A stretch of 32,036 bases of DNA, taken from positions 6,011 through 38,046 of the forward strand of contig DCGX01000066.1 in the NCBI GenBank assembly GCA_002315505.1, read 5' to 3'. How positions within the stretch are numbered: position 1 is the stretch's first letter; the number at the start of each line of letters is the position of its first letter. The notes beneath the pieces are model-generated. The model had not been told where the DNA came from. It ran no database searches and worked only from the letters and a program-made list of their open reading frames with translations. Both the position numbers and the translations under genes were made by a program. The stretch comes from Ruminococcaceae bacterium UBA1767 (lineage in GTDB: Bacteria; Bacillota; Clostridia; Oscillospirales; Acutalibacteraceae). Below, piece after piece: positions 6,992 through 14,064 of this stretch.

Positions 6992-8089
6992 ATGAGTGAT
7001 AAAATTTTACGTTACGGAGTTGTAGGTTGCGGTCGTGGAGCCGGTGTAGCAGGCTGTGGCTTCGGAAATCCCAATTGCAAGCTGGTGGTTGCCTGTGACC
7101 ATAATGAAGAAATTCTTGCACGTGGCAGAAAGTATTTTGAGTCCGAGGGTCAGAATGATATTGTATATCTTACCGACTATGACGAGATGCTTAAAATGGA
7201 TATTGATGCCGTAATCGTTGCAACAGAGGCAGTTTATCATGTTCCTGTTGTTAAAAAGGCACTTGAGGCAGGTAAGCACGTGCTCAGTGAGATTCCTTCA
7301 ATCACAAGTCTTGAAGAGGCATATGAGCTTAAAAAGATTGTGTCAGAGCATCCGGACCTTATTTATATGGCAGGTGAAAACTGTTGCTACTGGGCTTTTA
7401 TCGAAACATGGAAGAAGATGCACGAAAAGGGTGAATTCGGTGATGTTGTATTCGCTGAGGCTGAGTATCTTCACAGCATAGATCCTGAGGATTTCGGACC
7501 GGATAACTATCCCGAGGGACATTGGCGAACCTATAACCCTGCAATAAAATATACGACTCACGAATTGGGTCCTCTGCTTTACATAATGAATGACCGTTGT
7601 GTCAGTGTTTCGTGTATGAATTCCGACATTGAATATAATCCGTATTTTCCTGCGAAGAATGCAACCTCAATCGCTATATTCAAAACCGAGAAGGGTGCAG
7701 TAATCAAGCTGCTTGTCAGCTTCGGCGCATACACAAGCTATGACCATAATTATCGTCTGTGCGGCACAAAGGGCAGTATTGAAACCGACAGAAAGGTAAT
7801 GGTTGATGATGCACACAGCCTTGCTAATCTTTCGAGCATTCCGGGTACATTTTCACAGAAGATAGATATTCCCGTAACTGCAAAATATCTCAATGAATAC
7901 GGTAACAGCAGTGCTTCCGGTCACGGCGGTGCGGATGGAATTATGTTTGCTGATTTTGTTGAATGTGTTCTTGAAAACAAAAAGCCGAAGTTAGATGTTG
8001 ATTTTGCAATCAAAATGTCTCTTCCGGGCATTATTGCAAGCATTTCTGCTGAGAAAAACGGCGAAACGATGGAAATTCCGAAAATATAA
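6992..8089 (+). CDS. Gfo/Idh/MocA family NAD(P)-dependent oxidoreductase
   Basis: This 365-residue protein has the standard two-domain layout. An N-terminal Rossmann fold starts YGVVGCGRGAG (8-18), with the acidic ribose-binding end of strand two at ACDHNEE (34-40). The strand-five region is VIVATEAVYHVPVVKKAL followed by GKHVLSEIP (94-102). The C-terminal alpha/beta substrate domain includes YNPAIKYTTHELGPL (181-195), where His190 takes the usual catalytic His place. The typical EKP motif is EIP here (Glu100-Ile101-Pro102), so the Lys that normally contacts the nicotinamide and substrate is missing; Lys186 might substitute. Family members oxidise or reduce sugars, inositols or their derivatives in the cytoplasm. 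The gene is monocistronic, between its own promoter and terminator, and the neighbours do not define the substrate. Confidence 0.88.
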   Translation: MSDKILRYGVVGCGRGAGVAGCGFGNPNCKLVVACDHNEEILARGRKYFESEGQNDIVYLTDYDEMLKMDIDAVIVATEAVYHVPVVKKALEAGKHVLSEIPSITSLEEAYELKKIVSEHPDLIYMAGENCCYWAFIETWKKMHEKGEFGDVVFAEAEYLHSIDPEDFGPDNYPEGHWRTYNPAIKYTTHELGPLLYIMNDRCVSVSCMNSDIEYNPYFPAKNATSIAIFKTEKGAVIKLLVSFGAYTSYDHNYRLCGTKGSIETDRKVMVDDAHSLANLSSIPGTFSQKIDIPVTAKYLNEYGNSSASGHGGADGIMFADFVECVLENKKPKLDVDFAIKMSLPGIIASISAEKNGETMEIPKI

Positions 8090-8110
8090 TATAACAAATA
8101 TACTCTTTTG

Positions 8111-8149
8111 CTTCGTGAATTGGATTTTTTCGATTTACGAAGTTTTTTT
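8111..8149 (+). terminator. Rho-independent terminator after the oxidoreductase gene
   Basis: CTTCGT (8111-8116) pairs with ACGAAG (8137-8142), and AAT/ATT extends the stem past a mismatch. Seven T follow at 8143-8149. Confidence 0.8.
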
Positions 8150-8180
8150 AATAAATTTTATGTAAAATATTGTATTAATG

Positions 8181-8209
8181 TTGACTTATCTGCATAAATA
8201 TGGTAGAAT
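8181..8209 (+). promoter_or_regulatory. Promoter of the zinc-ribbon/nuclease/ATPase operon
   Basis: TTGACT (8181-8186) and TAGAAT (8204-8209) with a 17-base spacer. A second -10-like TATAAT lies at 8255-8260 without a good -35 box. The transcript would have a leader of about 175 bases; 8210-8391 shows no ORF and no strong hairpin that I could find. Confidence 0.65.
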
Positions 8210-8391
8210 CCGTTTAGGAAGATAAATTGATGATTTTTTTAAGTTTTTTTATAGTATAATACTATATGGGGATGGGGAAATGAGGAGAATTAAATATTAT
8301 TTGATTTTTTAAAGTTACAATAGTTAATGCGGTTGCGTTGACTGTTGTAGCTTTTTGTGTTTTTAATTATTTTTAATTATGGGTGATAATT

Positions 8392-9432
8392 ATGAGTGCT
8401 AATAGCAAGATTGTTTTGGTATTGGTTTCTTTTGTGGTTGTAGTCGGAATATTTTTCGGAATAATAATTGCCGTTGGTGGTAATAAAAGTAAGAATAAAG
8501 ATAAGAACGATATAACTACAACTACTGTTGAAACTGCAATGGAAAATAAAAGTGAGAAATCTTCAGAAAGACCGAAAATAACATTCAATTCCGGTGTAAC
8601 AACTACACAGAACACAACAGAAAGCTCTTTTGAAGGAAACAATACAACATTTACTATTCCGAGTCAGAAACAGGAAGAATTGTCTGAAATCGGCAGTGAA
8701 GTTTCAAATGCTATCGGAAAGATTAATTTCCGTAATGTCAAAGCAAGCACCACAAAGAATAACAGCGTTGGAACAACTGCAAACCGCATTCGTACCTCAA
8801 TTGCTACAACAAATTCAACAACAAGAACAACAACAAGGGCTACAACAAATGCAACAACAAGAGCAACAACAAGGGCTACATCGCAAACTAATCAACGTAC
8901 AACTGAAGCAACAACTGCACCTTCATTTCTGACAGAATCAATTGTCAAACCGGTTGTAAATTCTAACAGATATACTGTTCAGTGTGTTGTAGATGATGGT
9001 GAAACGTCATTCAAAATGAAGATAGTTAAATGCGGAAGTAAATCCGGTTATGACTTGATTTATGATGATATTACTATTCGTGTGTTGCTTATGGATGGTG
9101 ATACATACGTAATGATTCCGGCATATAAAATTTATTATATCGATTATTATGGTGATTTTAATCTTGATTTTACTGAATTTTTCTATCCATATGATAATGA
9201 ATTTATCACTTCGTATAAAAACGGCTCAACAATGACAGAAACCTATTACAGTGAATATGTAAATTGTACAATGGATTACAGCTTCAAAAATAATTCATTT
9301 ACAAGGCTTGTAATTACGGAAAATTATTATGATGTTCCGGTTACGTTGAATATCAGCAGTTTTTCAATGGGTGCTGATGATAAATACTTCTCGTTAGCAG
9401 GCTATACTCAGTCTTTCGAGGAATTTTTCTAA
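8392..9432 (+). CDS. Membrane-anchored protein with Thr-rich linker and extracellular domain, unknown function
   Basis: I choose ATG 8392 because GGGTGAT at 8381-8387 is its ribosome site; the in-frame GTG 8383 lies inside that site. The protein has 346 residues. A single transmembrane segment (about 6-28) is followed by a Lys-rich stop-transfer run, then a long low-complexity segment rich in Thr, Ser and Asn to about residue 185, including TTRATT-type repeats (DNA about 8810-8880). A folded C-terminal domain of about 160 residues alternates beta strands and aromatic residues (YTVQCVVDD, MKIVKCGSKSGYDLIYDD, DGDTYVMIPAYKIYYIDYY). Its layout recalls lipoprotein domains of the LolA/LppX kind, which bind lipids, but I do not assign it. 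The Thr-rich region would span or lie in the cell wall. It is the first gene of the operon. I do not recognise a named family. Confidence 0.7.
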   Translation: MSANSKIVLVLVSFVVVVGIFFGIIIAVGGNKSKNKDKNDITTTTVETAMENKSEKSSERPKITFNSGVTTTQNTTESSFEGNNTTFTIPSQKQEELSEIGSEVSNAIGKINFRNVKASTTKNNSVGTTANRIRTSIATTNSTTRTTTRATTNATTRATTRATSQTNQRTTEATTAPSFLTESIVKPVVNSNRYTVQCVVDDGETSFKMKIVKCGSKSGYDLIYDDITIRVLLMDGDTYVMIPAYKIYYIDYYGDFNLDFTEFFYPYDNEFITSYKNGSTMTETYYSEYVNCTMDYSFKNNSFTRLVITENYYDVPVTLNISSFSMGADDKYFSLAGYTQSFEEFF

Positions 9433-9487
9433 TCGTATTAATCAGAATTTTTATTCTGTATAATAATAATTTTAGGAGGAAAATAAA

Positions 9488-10657
9488 ATGGCATTTTGTA
9501 CAAAATGTGGAAACCAATTGGTGAACGGACGTTGTCCGAATTGTGACGTCGTATCATCGGGAAGAACGGATGCTTCTTCCAACACACAGACGGGAGCTGC
9601 ACGCTTTACGGGGCAGAATTCAGTGGTTCAGAAACGTAGACAGTTGGATGCGACTAAGCCGATGAATGGCAATGATAATTATGTGGATCAGCAGAAACAG
9701 GATGACGGTACAGTCAGCTTGAATTTCGGCAATATTATTGATCGCATCGGTGCAACTATTGGACAGTTTTCTGAAGAAAATGATGCAAATAATGGCCCTG
9801 AAAATACAACAATTTATGAAAATGGCAAGAAAATTGTGCCTGATTGTGTTGCAAACCATGATGGTGAAGTGCCGATTAAGCAGTATGATATAGCAAGACT
9901 CAGAACAAGAATTGCTCTTTCAAGAGCATATGGCCGACTTATGGTTACAAACAAGCGTGTTATTTTCAGAGCAGCAGGTAAGTGTATCAGAGGCCGCACA
10001 AGATTGCAGGAAGAGTTTGAGATTAATGAAATCGCCGGTGTTGAAATCAAGAAGGACTATAAGTTTAATGTTCTGAATGCAATCGGTGGATTATTTCTTA
10101 TGGCTATTTGTATTTCAATTCCTTTGGCAATTGTTGCTGGTCTTTATTACGAGCTGGATATAGACACTGATATTACAAGTGTTTTTGCATATATTTTAGC
10201 TTTACCTGTATTTATTATTAACCTTGTGCTTGCTATTATGTTCTTTAAGAAAAATACAAACAAGCGATACTACGGTCTAAGAATGGGAATTCTTTCTTTT
10301 GTTACGGGATTGTTTGTCGGTAATGTTGGCCTTTCTATGGATATATTTAGTGATATTGAAGATCTTGAAGGTCATGCAGTTATGTTCTTTTTATTGGTAA
10401 TTTCAGCACTTGTTAACTTGTTCTTCCTTTCATTTTCTCCGACTCTGAAGCTTTTAATTAAGACAAAGGGTTCGGTTCCGGCTATTGATATCAGACGTAA
10501 GGGCTTCAGTCTTGTGAACAGTGATTGTGAATACACAGGCTTCCAGGAGGTACTTCCATGGACAGATACAGACCTTGCGCTTGCTGAACTTGGCACAATG
10601 ATAGATGACATTCAGACTATGGGTGACGCAGCTATCAGCAAGTGGCAGAAAATGTAA
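9488..10657 (+). CDS. Zinc-ribbon, PH-like polytopic membrane protein
   Basis: This 389-residue protein opens with a zinc ribbon (FCTKCG...GRCPNCD, Cys4/Cys7 and Cys16/Cys19). A hydrophilic linker with an amphipathic stretch follows (80-95), then a segment of about residues 130-192 with LMVTNKRVIFRAAG and FEINEIAGVEIKKDY. That is the pattern of bacterial PH-like/GRAM domains, in which 'vTnkRvif' is the hallmark strand. Three or four transmembrane helices lie at about 199-219, 231-253, 264-285 and 298-316, and a second short PH-like piece (IKTKGSVPAIDIRRKGF) comes before the C terminus. The N terminus should be cytoplasmic. Function is unknown; zinc ribbon plus PH-like plus membrane helices suggests a membrane scaffold. 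Two later genes of the operon carry the same kind of zinc ribbon. The ribosome site is AGGAGGA at 9474-9480. Confidence 0.75.
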   Translation: MAFCTKCGNQLVNGRCPNCDVVSSGRTDASSNTQTGAARFTGQNSVVQKRRQLDATKPMNGNDNYVDQQKQDDGTVSLNFGNIIDRIGATIGQFSEENDANNGPENTTIYENGKKIVPDCVANHDGEVPIKQYDIARLRTRIALSRAYGRLMVTNKRVIFRAAGKCIRGRTRLQEEFEINEIAGVEIKKDYKFNVLNAIGGLFLMAICISIPLAIVAGLYYELDIDTDITSVFAYILALPVFIINLVLAIMFFKKNTNKRYYGLRMGILSFVTGLFVGNVGLSMDIFSDIEDLEGHAVMFFLLVISALVNLFFLSFSPTLKLLIKTKGSVPAIDIRRKGFSLVNSDCEYTGFQEVLPWTDTDLALAELGTMIDDIQTMGDAAISKWQKM

Positions 10658-10670
10658 ATAAATTAATATT

Positions 10671-10699
10671 TCTGTGAGTGGCTTTATGTCACTCACAGA
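10671..10699 (+). other. Intercistronic hairpin
   Basis: TCTGTGAGTG (10671-10680) pairs perfectly with CACTCACAGA (10690-10699) around a nine-base loop, in the gap between the PH-like membrane protein and the nuclease gene. There is no T tract, so it is not a normal terminator. It may protect or terminate part of the transcript, lowering or separating expression of the downstream toxin-like genes. The next ribosome site, CAGGTGAT, follows 13 bases later. Confidence 0.55.
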
Positions 10700-10722
10700 T
10701 GTAACACTTTTCAGGTGATATT

Positions 10723-12450
10723 ATGAGAAAAAATCCATCATTTTTCAGAAATCTTTTAAATTCAAATGTTTCTGAACAAAAAACCCCGTCTGACAATAAG
10801 TTTATTAATTATGGTGACAATGTACGTGACGGCGTTTTTTCTCCGAGGGATGAAGCAGTCTTCAGAATATATGATAAATCTGTTGATAAGTGGAAAGATT
10901 GTCTTGGTTCTGAAATTAAAGATATGATGATGGAAGACTTCGGGATTGATTCTGTCTTATACGAGGATGGCGAACCCGGTTTCATGGATTTTGTCAGCTC
11001 GTTTACTGCTGAAAATTTTGCTGAATTTTTATCTGATACATCTGATTTTGTTGATACTGCAGGACATGTATACCTTGATAATATGCCGACCTTTCGTGAC
11101 GGAAAGGGTGGAACATTTGATCTTGCGAATTCTCATTTTTCTGATTTGTTTGGTGTCAGCAAATCGGATATTGCTGATTTTATGGATAAGAACAACCTGA
11201 CATGGCATGAATGCGGTGACGGGCATACCATTATTATGATACCGAGTTATATTAATCAGGTTTTTCCTCATACCGGAGGAATCGGACTTGAAAAAGATTT
11301 TGAGGCATTCTCTCAAAGGTTTCATTCTATTGTTGGTGATGGCTTTACTTTGGCTGATTCACCGTTCAAAAGTGGTGCTGAAACTCAAAATCTGAACAAT
11401 GCAATTGATGCTGCAAAAAAAGATACAGCTTCGATAAAGCATGACCTTTTCGGTGGTGGCAAAACACCTCTGAAAAATTCAACACAGGACGAAAATCTTA
11501 ATAAGTCTTCAGCAAAGTCGAATCCCAAGGAGGATATCGGCAGTGTAAGGGATGCACTTAAGGGTAAAAATAACGAAGAAAATACCGCTTTTTCGAATGG
11601 CAGAATCATGCCGGAAAACGTAGATAATACAACTGATACAAAACCACATCAGATAGAGGACGAAAATCTTAATAAGCCTTCAGCAAAGTCGAATCCAAAG
11701 GAGGATATCGGCAGTGTAAAGAATGCACTTAAGGGTAAAAATAACGAAGAAAATACCGCTTTACCGGATGGCAGAATAACTCCGGAAGATATGAACAATG
11801 CAACGGAGCAGAACTCGGATATTGAAGAACGTCAGCTTTTGATGGATACAGAACATAAATCAAATCCCGTGGATGATGTTGCTCACGTGAAAGATTCTCT
11901 TGGAATTGATGACAATAAGTTATCTGAAACTAATAATGAAACGAGTGACAATACACTTAAGACCGGATTGGACGAAGAACTGCAATCTCCGTCTTGGGAT
12001 GTAATTAATGCAAATCCTAAGGAAGATATCGGTAATATCAAGGAATCCTTGTATGGCAGGGAAAATTCTTATAACAATAATGATCTGATTCAGAATGATT
12101 TTCATAACGAAGAAGGCTTTGCAGGTGCAAAACCGAATGCTGAAAATGAGTTCGATTCTTTTGATCAGAATTATGTGTACGGCGGAGCAGAGAAAGAAAA
12201 CGGCTCGTCGGGAATGGATTCTTATGATTCGTCCGATTCTTTCGGCAAGTTTAATAGCGTAAATGAAAATAACGAAAACGGACAGGCTCCGGGGAACGAT
12301 AAGTCAGATGGAAAATCTGCATTCGATAACGGCTCTGCTGCTGATAATTCTTCGGAATCTGCTGAGTCTGCCGGTGGAAATACCACCTACAATAAAACTG
12401 ATGCAGACCCCGCAAATAAAAATGAATTCAGTTCTTCCATGAGTTTATAA
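10723..12450 (+). CDS. Putative toxin: N-terminal HNH/EndoVII-superfamily nuclease domain with long repetitive disordered tail
   Basis: This protein has 575 residues. Residues about 35-200 form a folded domain. MPTFRDGKGGTFD (121-133), then a helical segment, then NLTWHECGDGHTI (158-170), MIPSYINQVF (172-181) and HTGG (183-186) reproduce the order of conserved motifs in the WHH/WHE branch of HNH/EndoVII nucleases of polymorphic toxins (WH[HE]...D..T...[IL]P...[HN]...H.GG). His162, Glu163, Asn178 and His183 are the likely metal or active-site positions. From about 220 to the end the chain is hydrophilic, rich in Asn, Asp, Ser and Glu. It carries five copies of a motif ending in a Leu-x-Gly-type turn: KKDTASIKHDLFGG, NPKEDIGSVRDALKGK, NPKEDIGSVKNALKGK, NPVDDVAHVKDSLGID and NPKEDIGNIKESLYGR. 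There is no signal peptide or transmembrane segment. Toxin domains usually sit at the C terminus, so this order is reversed. A small candidate immunity gene follows directly, and an ATPase two genes later. Confidence 0.72.
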   Translation: MRKNPSFFRNLLNSNVSEQKTPSDNKFINYGDNVRDGVFSPRDEAVFRIYDKSVDKWKDCLGSEIKDMMMEDFGIDSVLYEDGEPGFMDFVSSFTAENFAEFLSDTSDFVDTAGHVYLDNMPTFRDGKGGTFDLANSHFSDLFGVSKSDIADFMDKNNLTWHECGDGHTIIMIPSYINQVFPHTGGIGLEKDFEAFSQRFHSIVGDGFTLADSPFKSGAETQNLNNAIDAAKKDTASIKHDLFGGGKTPLKNSTQDENLNKSSAKSNPKEDIGSVRDALKGKNNEENTAFSNGRIMPENVDNTTDTKPHQIEDENLNKPSAKSNPKEDIGSVKNALKGKNNEENTALPDGRITPEDMNNATEQNSDIEERQLLMDTEHKSNPVDDVAHVKDSLGIDDNKLSETNNETSDNTLKTGLDEELQSPSWDVINANPKEDIGNIKESLYGRENSYNNNDLIQNDFHNEEGFAGAKPNAENEFDSFDQNYVYGGAEKENGSSGMDSYDSSDSFGKFNSVNENNENGQAPGNDKSDGKSAFDNGSAADNSSESAESAGGNTTYNKTDADPANKNEFSSSMSL

Positions 12451-12465
12451 AACGAGGTGTATACT

Positions 12466-12966
12466 ATGACTGATGCAGAAAAAGGAAAATTTGATATTTT
12501 CGGATATGAATTTAATCCCGAATCTACAATAGAAGATTTTAAAAAATCAATCGCATCGAAATTTACGAAATATTACGAAAAATATGCGTCTGTCTGGTAT
12601 ACATTAAATGATGACGTTGCGATGAGCAAGAATAAGTTCAATCCCGATTTTCATCTCAAATACTTTTATAATGGTATGGAATTTGATAATATATTAATCA
12701 GATTTGCAAATGATAAGCTTTCGGCAATTACATATTATACAGGAAAGAATGCCGTTATCATCAATGAAAACGGTGAAAAAAAGTTGTCAAGTAAACTGGC
12801 AGAAAAGAATTTTGCTGAAATTGCGGAATGGTCAATCAACACATTCGGTGAACCGACGCTTAATTCAAAGCACCTGGTCAGATGGGATTATGACTGGGGA
12901 CGAATAACGCCGAGTAATGATACAGAATATGATAACAGCTATGTTTATATCTGTTATAAGAGGTAA
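12466..12966 (+). CDS. Small cytosolic protein, candidate immunity protein
   Basis: I take ATG 12466 as the start because GAGGTG (12453-12458) is its ribosome site; the in-frame GTG 12457 overlaps that site. The 166-residue protein has no signal or membrane segment and looks like one compact alpha/beta domain. It starts with FDIFGYEFNPESTIEDFKKS, has aromatic strands (KYFYNGMEFDNILIRFAN), and ends WDYDWGRITP...YVYICYKR. I recognise no family with certainty. Its position is that of an immunity gene: 15 bases after the nuclease-domain protein, in the same operon, and small, soluble and acidic-aromatic. Function is inferred from context only. It could instead be a chaperone for one of the two long proteins. 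The next gene begins six bases after its stop. Confidence 0.6.
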   Translation: MTDAEKGKFDIFGYEFNPESTIEDFKKSIASKFTKYYEKYASVWYTLNDDVAMSKNKFNPDFHLKYFYNGMEFDNILIRFANDKLSAITYYTGKNAVIINENGEKKLSSKLAEKNFAEIAEWSINTFGEPTLNSKHLVRWDYDWGRITPSNDTEYDNSYVYICYKR

Positions 12967-12971
12967 CGGAT

Positions 12972-14054
12972 ATGCTCAGTGCCAGTGACTATCAAGGTAA
13001 TGAAAAATATCCCGGAGTTGATAATTGGTCAGATGCCAAATTATACGAGGGCAATATTGTATATTGCTGGGAAGGTGATGACAACAAAACGGGTAACTTC
13101 TTCTTCACTCCCGAGGAAGTTGAAGCCTGCAATGGTGATCCTGAAAAGCTCGCTGATTTAGCTCAGGTAAGGGTTGATGATTCGTATCAGTCATATCGTG
13201 GCCATATCAGCGCTTACAGAGTTACAGAGGATATGGATGTTGAATACTCAAAATGTACAGCCAATACCTGCTATGGTGAAGGCGGTGCAAATCAGTATTT
13301 CATTAATGATGAAAATAAAGCAAATCTTGAGCGAGTTGAAGATCTTGACATTGAATTTAATAAATCAAATCTTGACGTAAGTGACGAGGATATGAAAGCA
13401 CAGACCGCCAGGGTCAATGATTTGAATGCTGAAATTGAGAACGGTATTACGGATAGAAAATCAACTGAAGAGTCTGAGCCGTATTATAAAGGTTCGACAC
13501 CTGAACTTGAAGATCAGCTTAAGGCGAATAAAGAAGAAATTCAAAATAAATACGATAATTTTACCCCTTCAGACAGTAAGGCGGAAGGCGAAAACGGGCA
13601 GAAGCCAACAGAGAATGATGGGGCTGAAAGCGGTAAGGATTCTACAGGTTCCGCACAAAATGAAAGCGGTAAAAAGCCTGAACTCGATGAAAAAGCTGAA
13701 AAGAATGTTGATAACAGCGTAAACGGACAAACTCCGTCAGCTAATGATAAAGAGGATATTGAAAGTAAAAGTAAGCAGGGTGGCAACGAAATAAGCGGTC
13801 AGAAGCCGACAGAAATTGAAAACGATAATAAGGAAAATCAAAATCTGAATAATAATGGAAAAGATAATACACAAAGCGGTCAGAAGCCATCAAATAATGA
13901 AGAGGAAAATAAAAACAATGCTTCAAACAATAAGTCAGATGAGAACATTCAATCGAACAGCGGTAATTCGGCATATGACAGCGGTAAGACTGCAGAAAAG
14001 AGTACAGTAAAAGATGGAAATTCAAACGATAATGACTATTCATTAAGTTATTAA
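12972..14054 (+). CDS. Putative second toxin/effector: small N-terminal domain, possibly NAD-glycohydrolase/ADP-ribosyl-like, with disordered tail
   Basis: This protein has 360 residues and no signal or membrane segment. The folded part is about residues 10-150: LYEGNIVYCWEGDD, KTGNFFFTPEEV, LAQVRVDDSYQSYRGH, AYRVTEDMDV, and TANTCYGEGGANQYFI (97-111). The order 'start-Gly, Gly-x-Phe, Tyr-x-Val, Gly-x-x-Gly-Gly-x-x-Gln-Tyr' loosely recalls the TNT-type NAD glycohydrolase and related ADP-ribosyl toxin domains, but the match is weak and I do not assert it. From about 165 the chain is disordered and rich in Asn, Lys, Glu and Ser, with repeated GQxP-type motifs (NGQKPTEND, SGKKPELDE, NGQTPSANDK, SGQKPTEIE, SGQKPSNNE). 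A matching NGQAPGNDK occurs in the tail of the nuclease-domain protein, linking the two as substrates of the same partner. It ends with SLSY just before the ATPase gene. Confidence 0.6.
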   Translation: MLSASDYQGNEKYPGVDNWSDAKLYEGNIVYCWEGDDNKTGNFFFTPEEVEACNGDPEKLADLAQVRVDDSYQSYRGHISAYRVTEDMDVEYSKCTANTCYGEGGANQYFINDENKANLERVEDLDIEFNKSNLDVSDEDMKAQTARVNDLNAEIENGITDRKSTEESEPYYKGSTPELEDQLKANKEEIQNKYDNFTPSDSKAEGENGQKPTENDGAESGKDSTGSAQNESGKKPELDEKAEKNVDNSVNGQTPSANDKEDIESKSKQGGNEISGQKPTEIENDNKENQNLNNNGKDNTQSGQKPSNNEEENKNNASNNKSDENIQSNSGNSAYDSGKTAEKSTVKDGNSNDNDYSLSY

Positions 14055-14064
14055 GGAGGAAAAA

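Noticed and set aside
8810..8890. ACA-rich trinucleotide repeat resembling a microsatellite or short CRISPR-like array
   Set aside because: It lies in frame within a coding region for a Thr-rich stalk, the units vary, and there are no equal spacers. It is low-complexity coding sequence.
8630..8932. 100-codon + frame rich in Gln
   Set aside because: It is the shifted reading of the Thr-rich repeat of the 8392 gene and has no start signals.
9443..9464. Short hairpin CAGAAT/ATTCTG followed by TATAAT, possible internal promoter before the zinc-ribbon/PH-like gene
   Set aside because: The -35 position reads TATTAA and the hairpin has only six pairs. In so AT-rich a gap this is weak evidence, though a minor internal promoter is possible.
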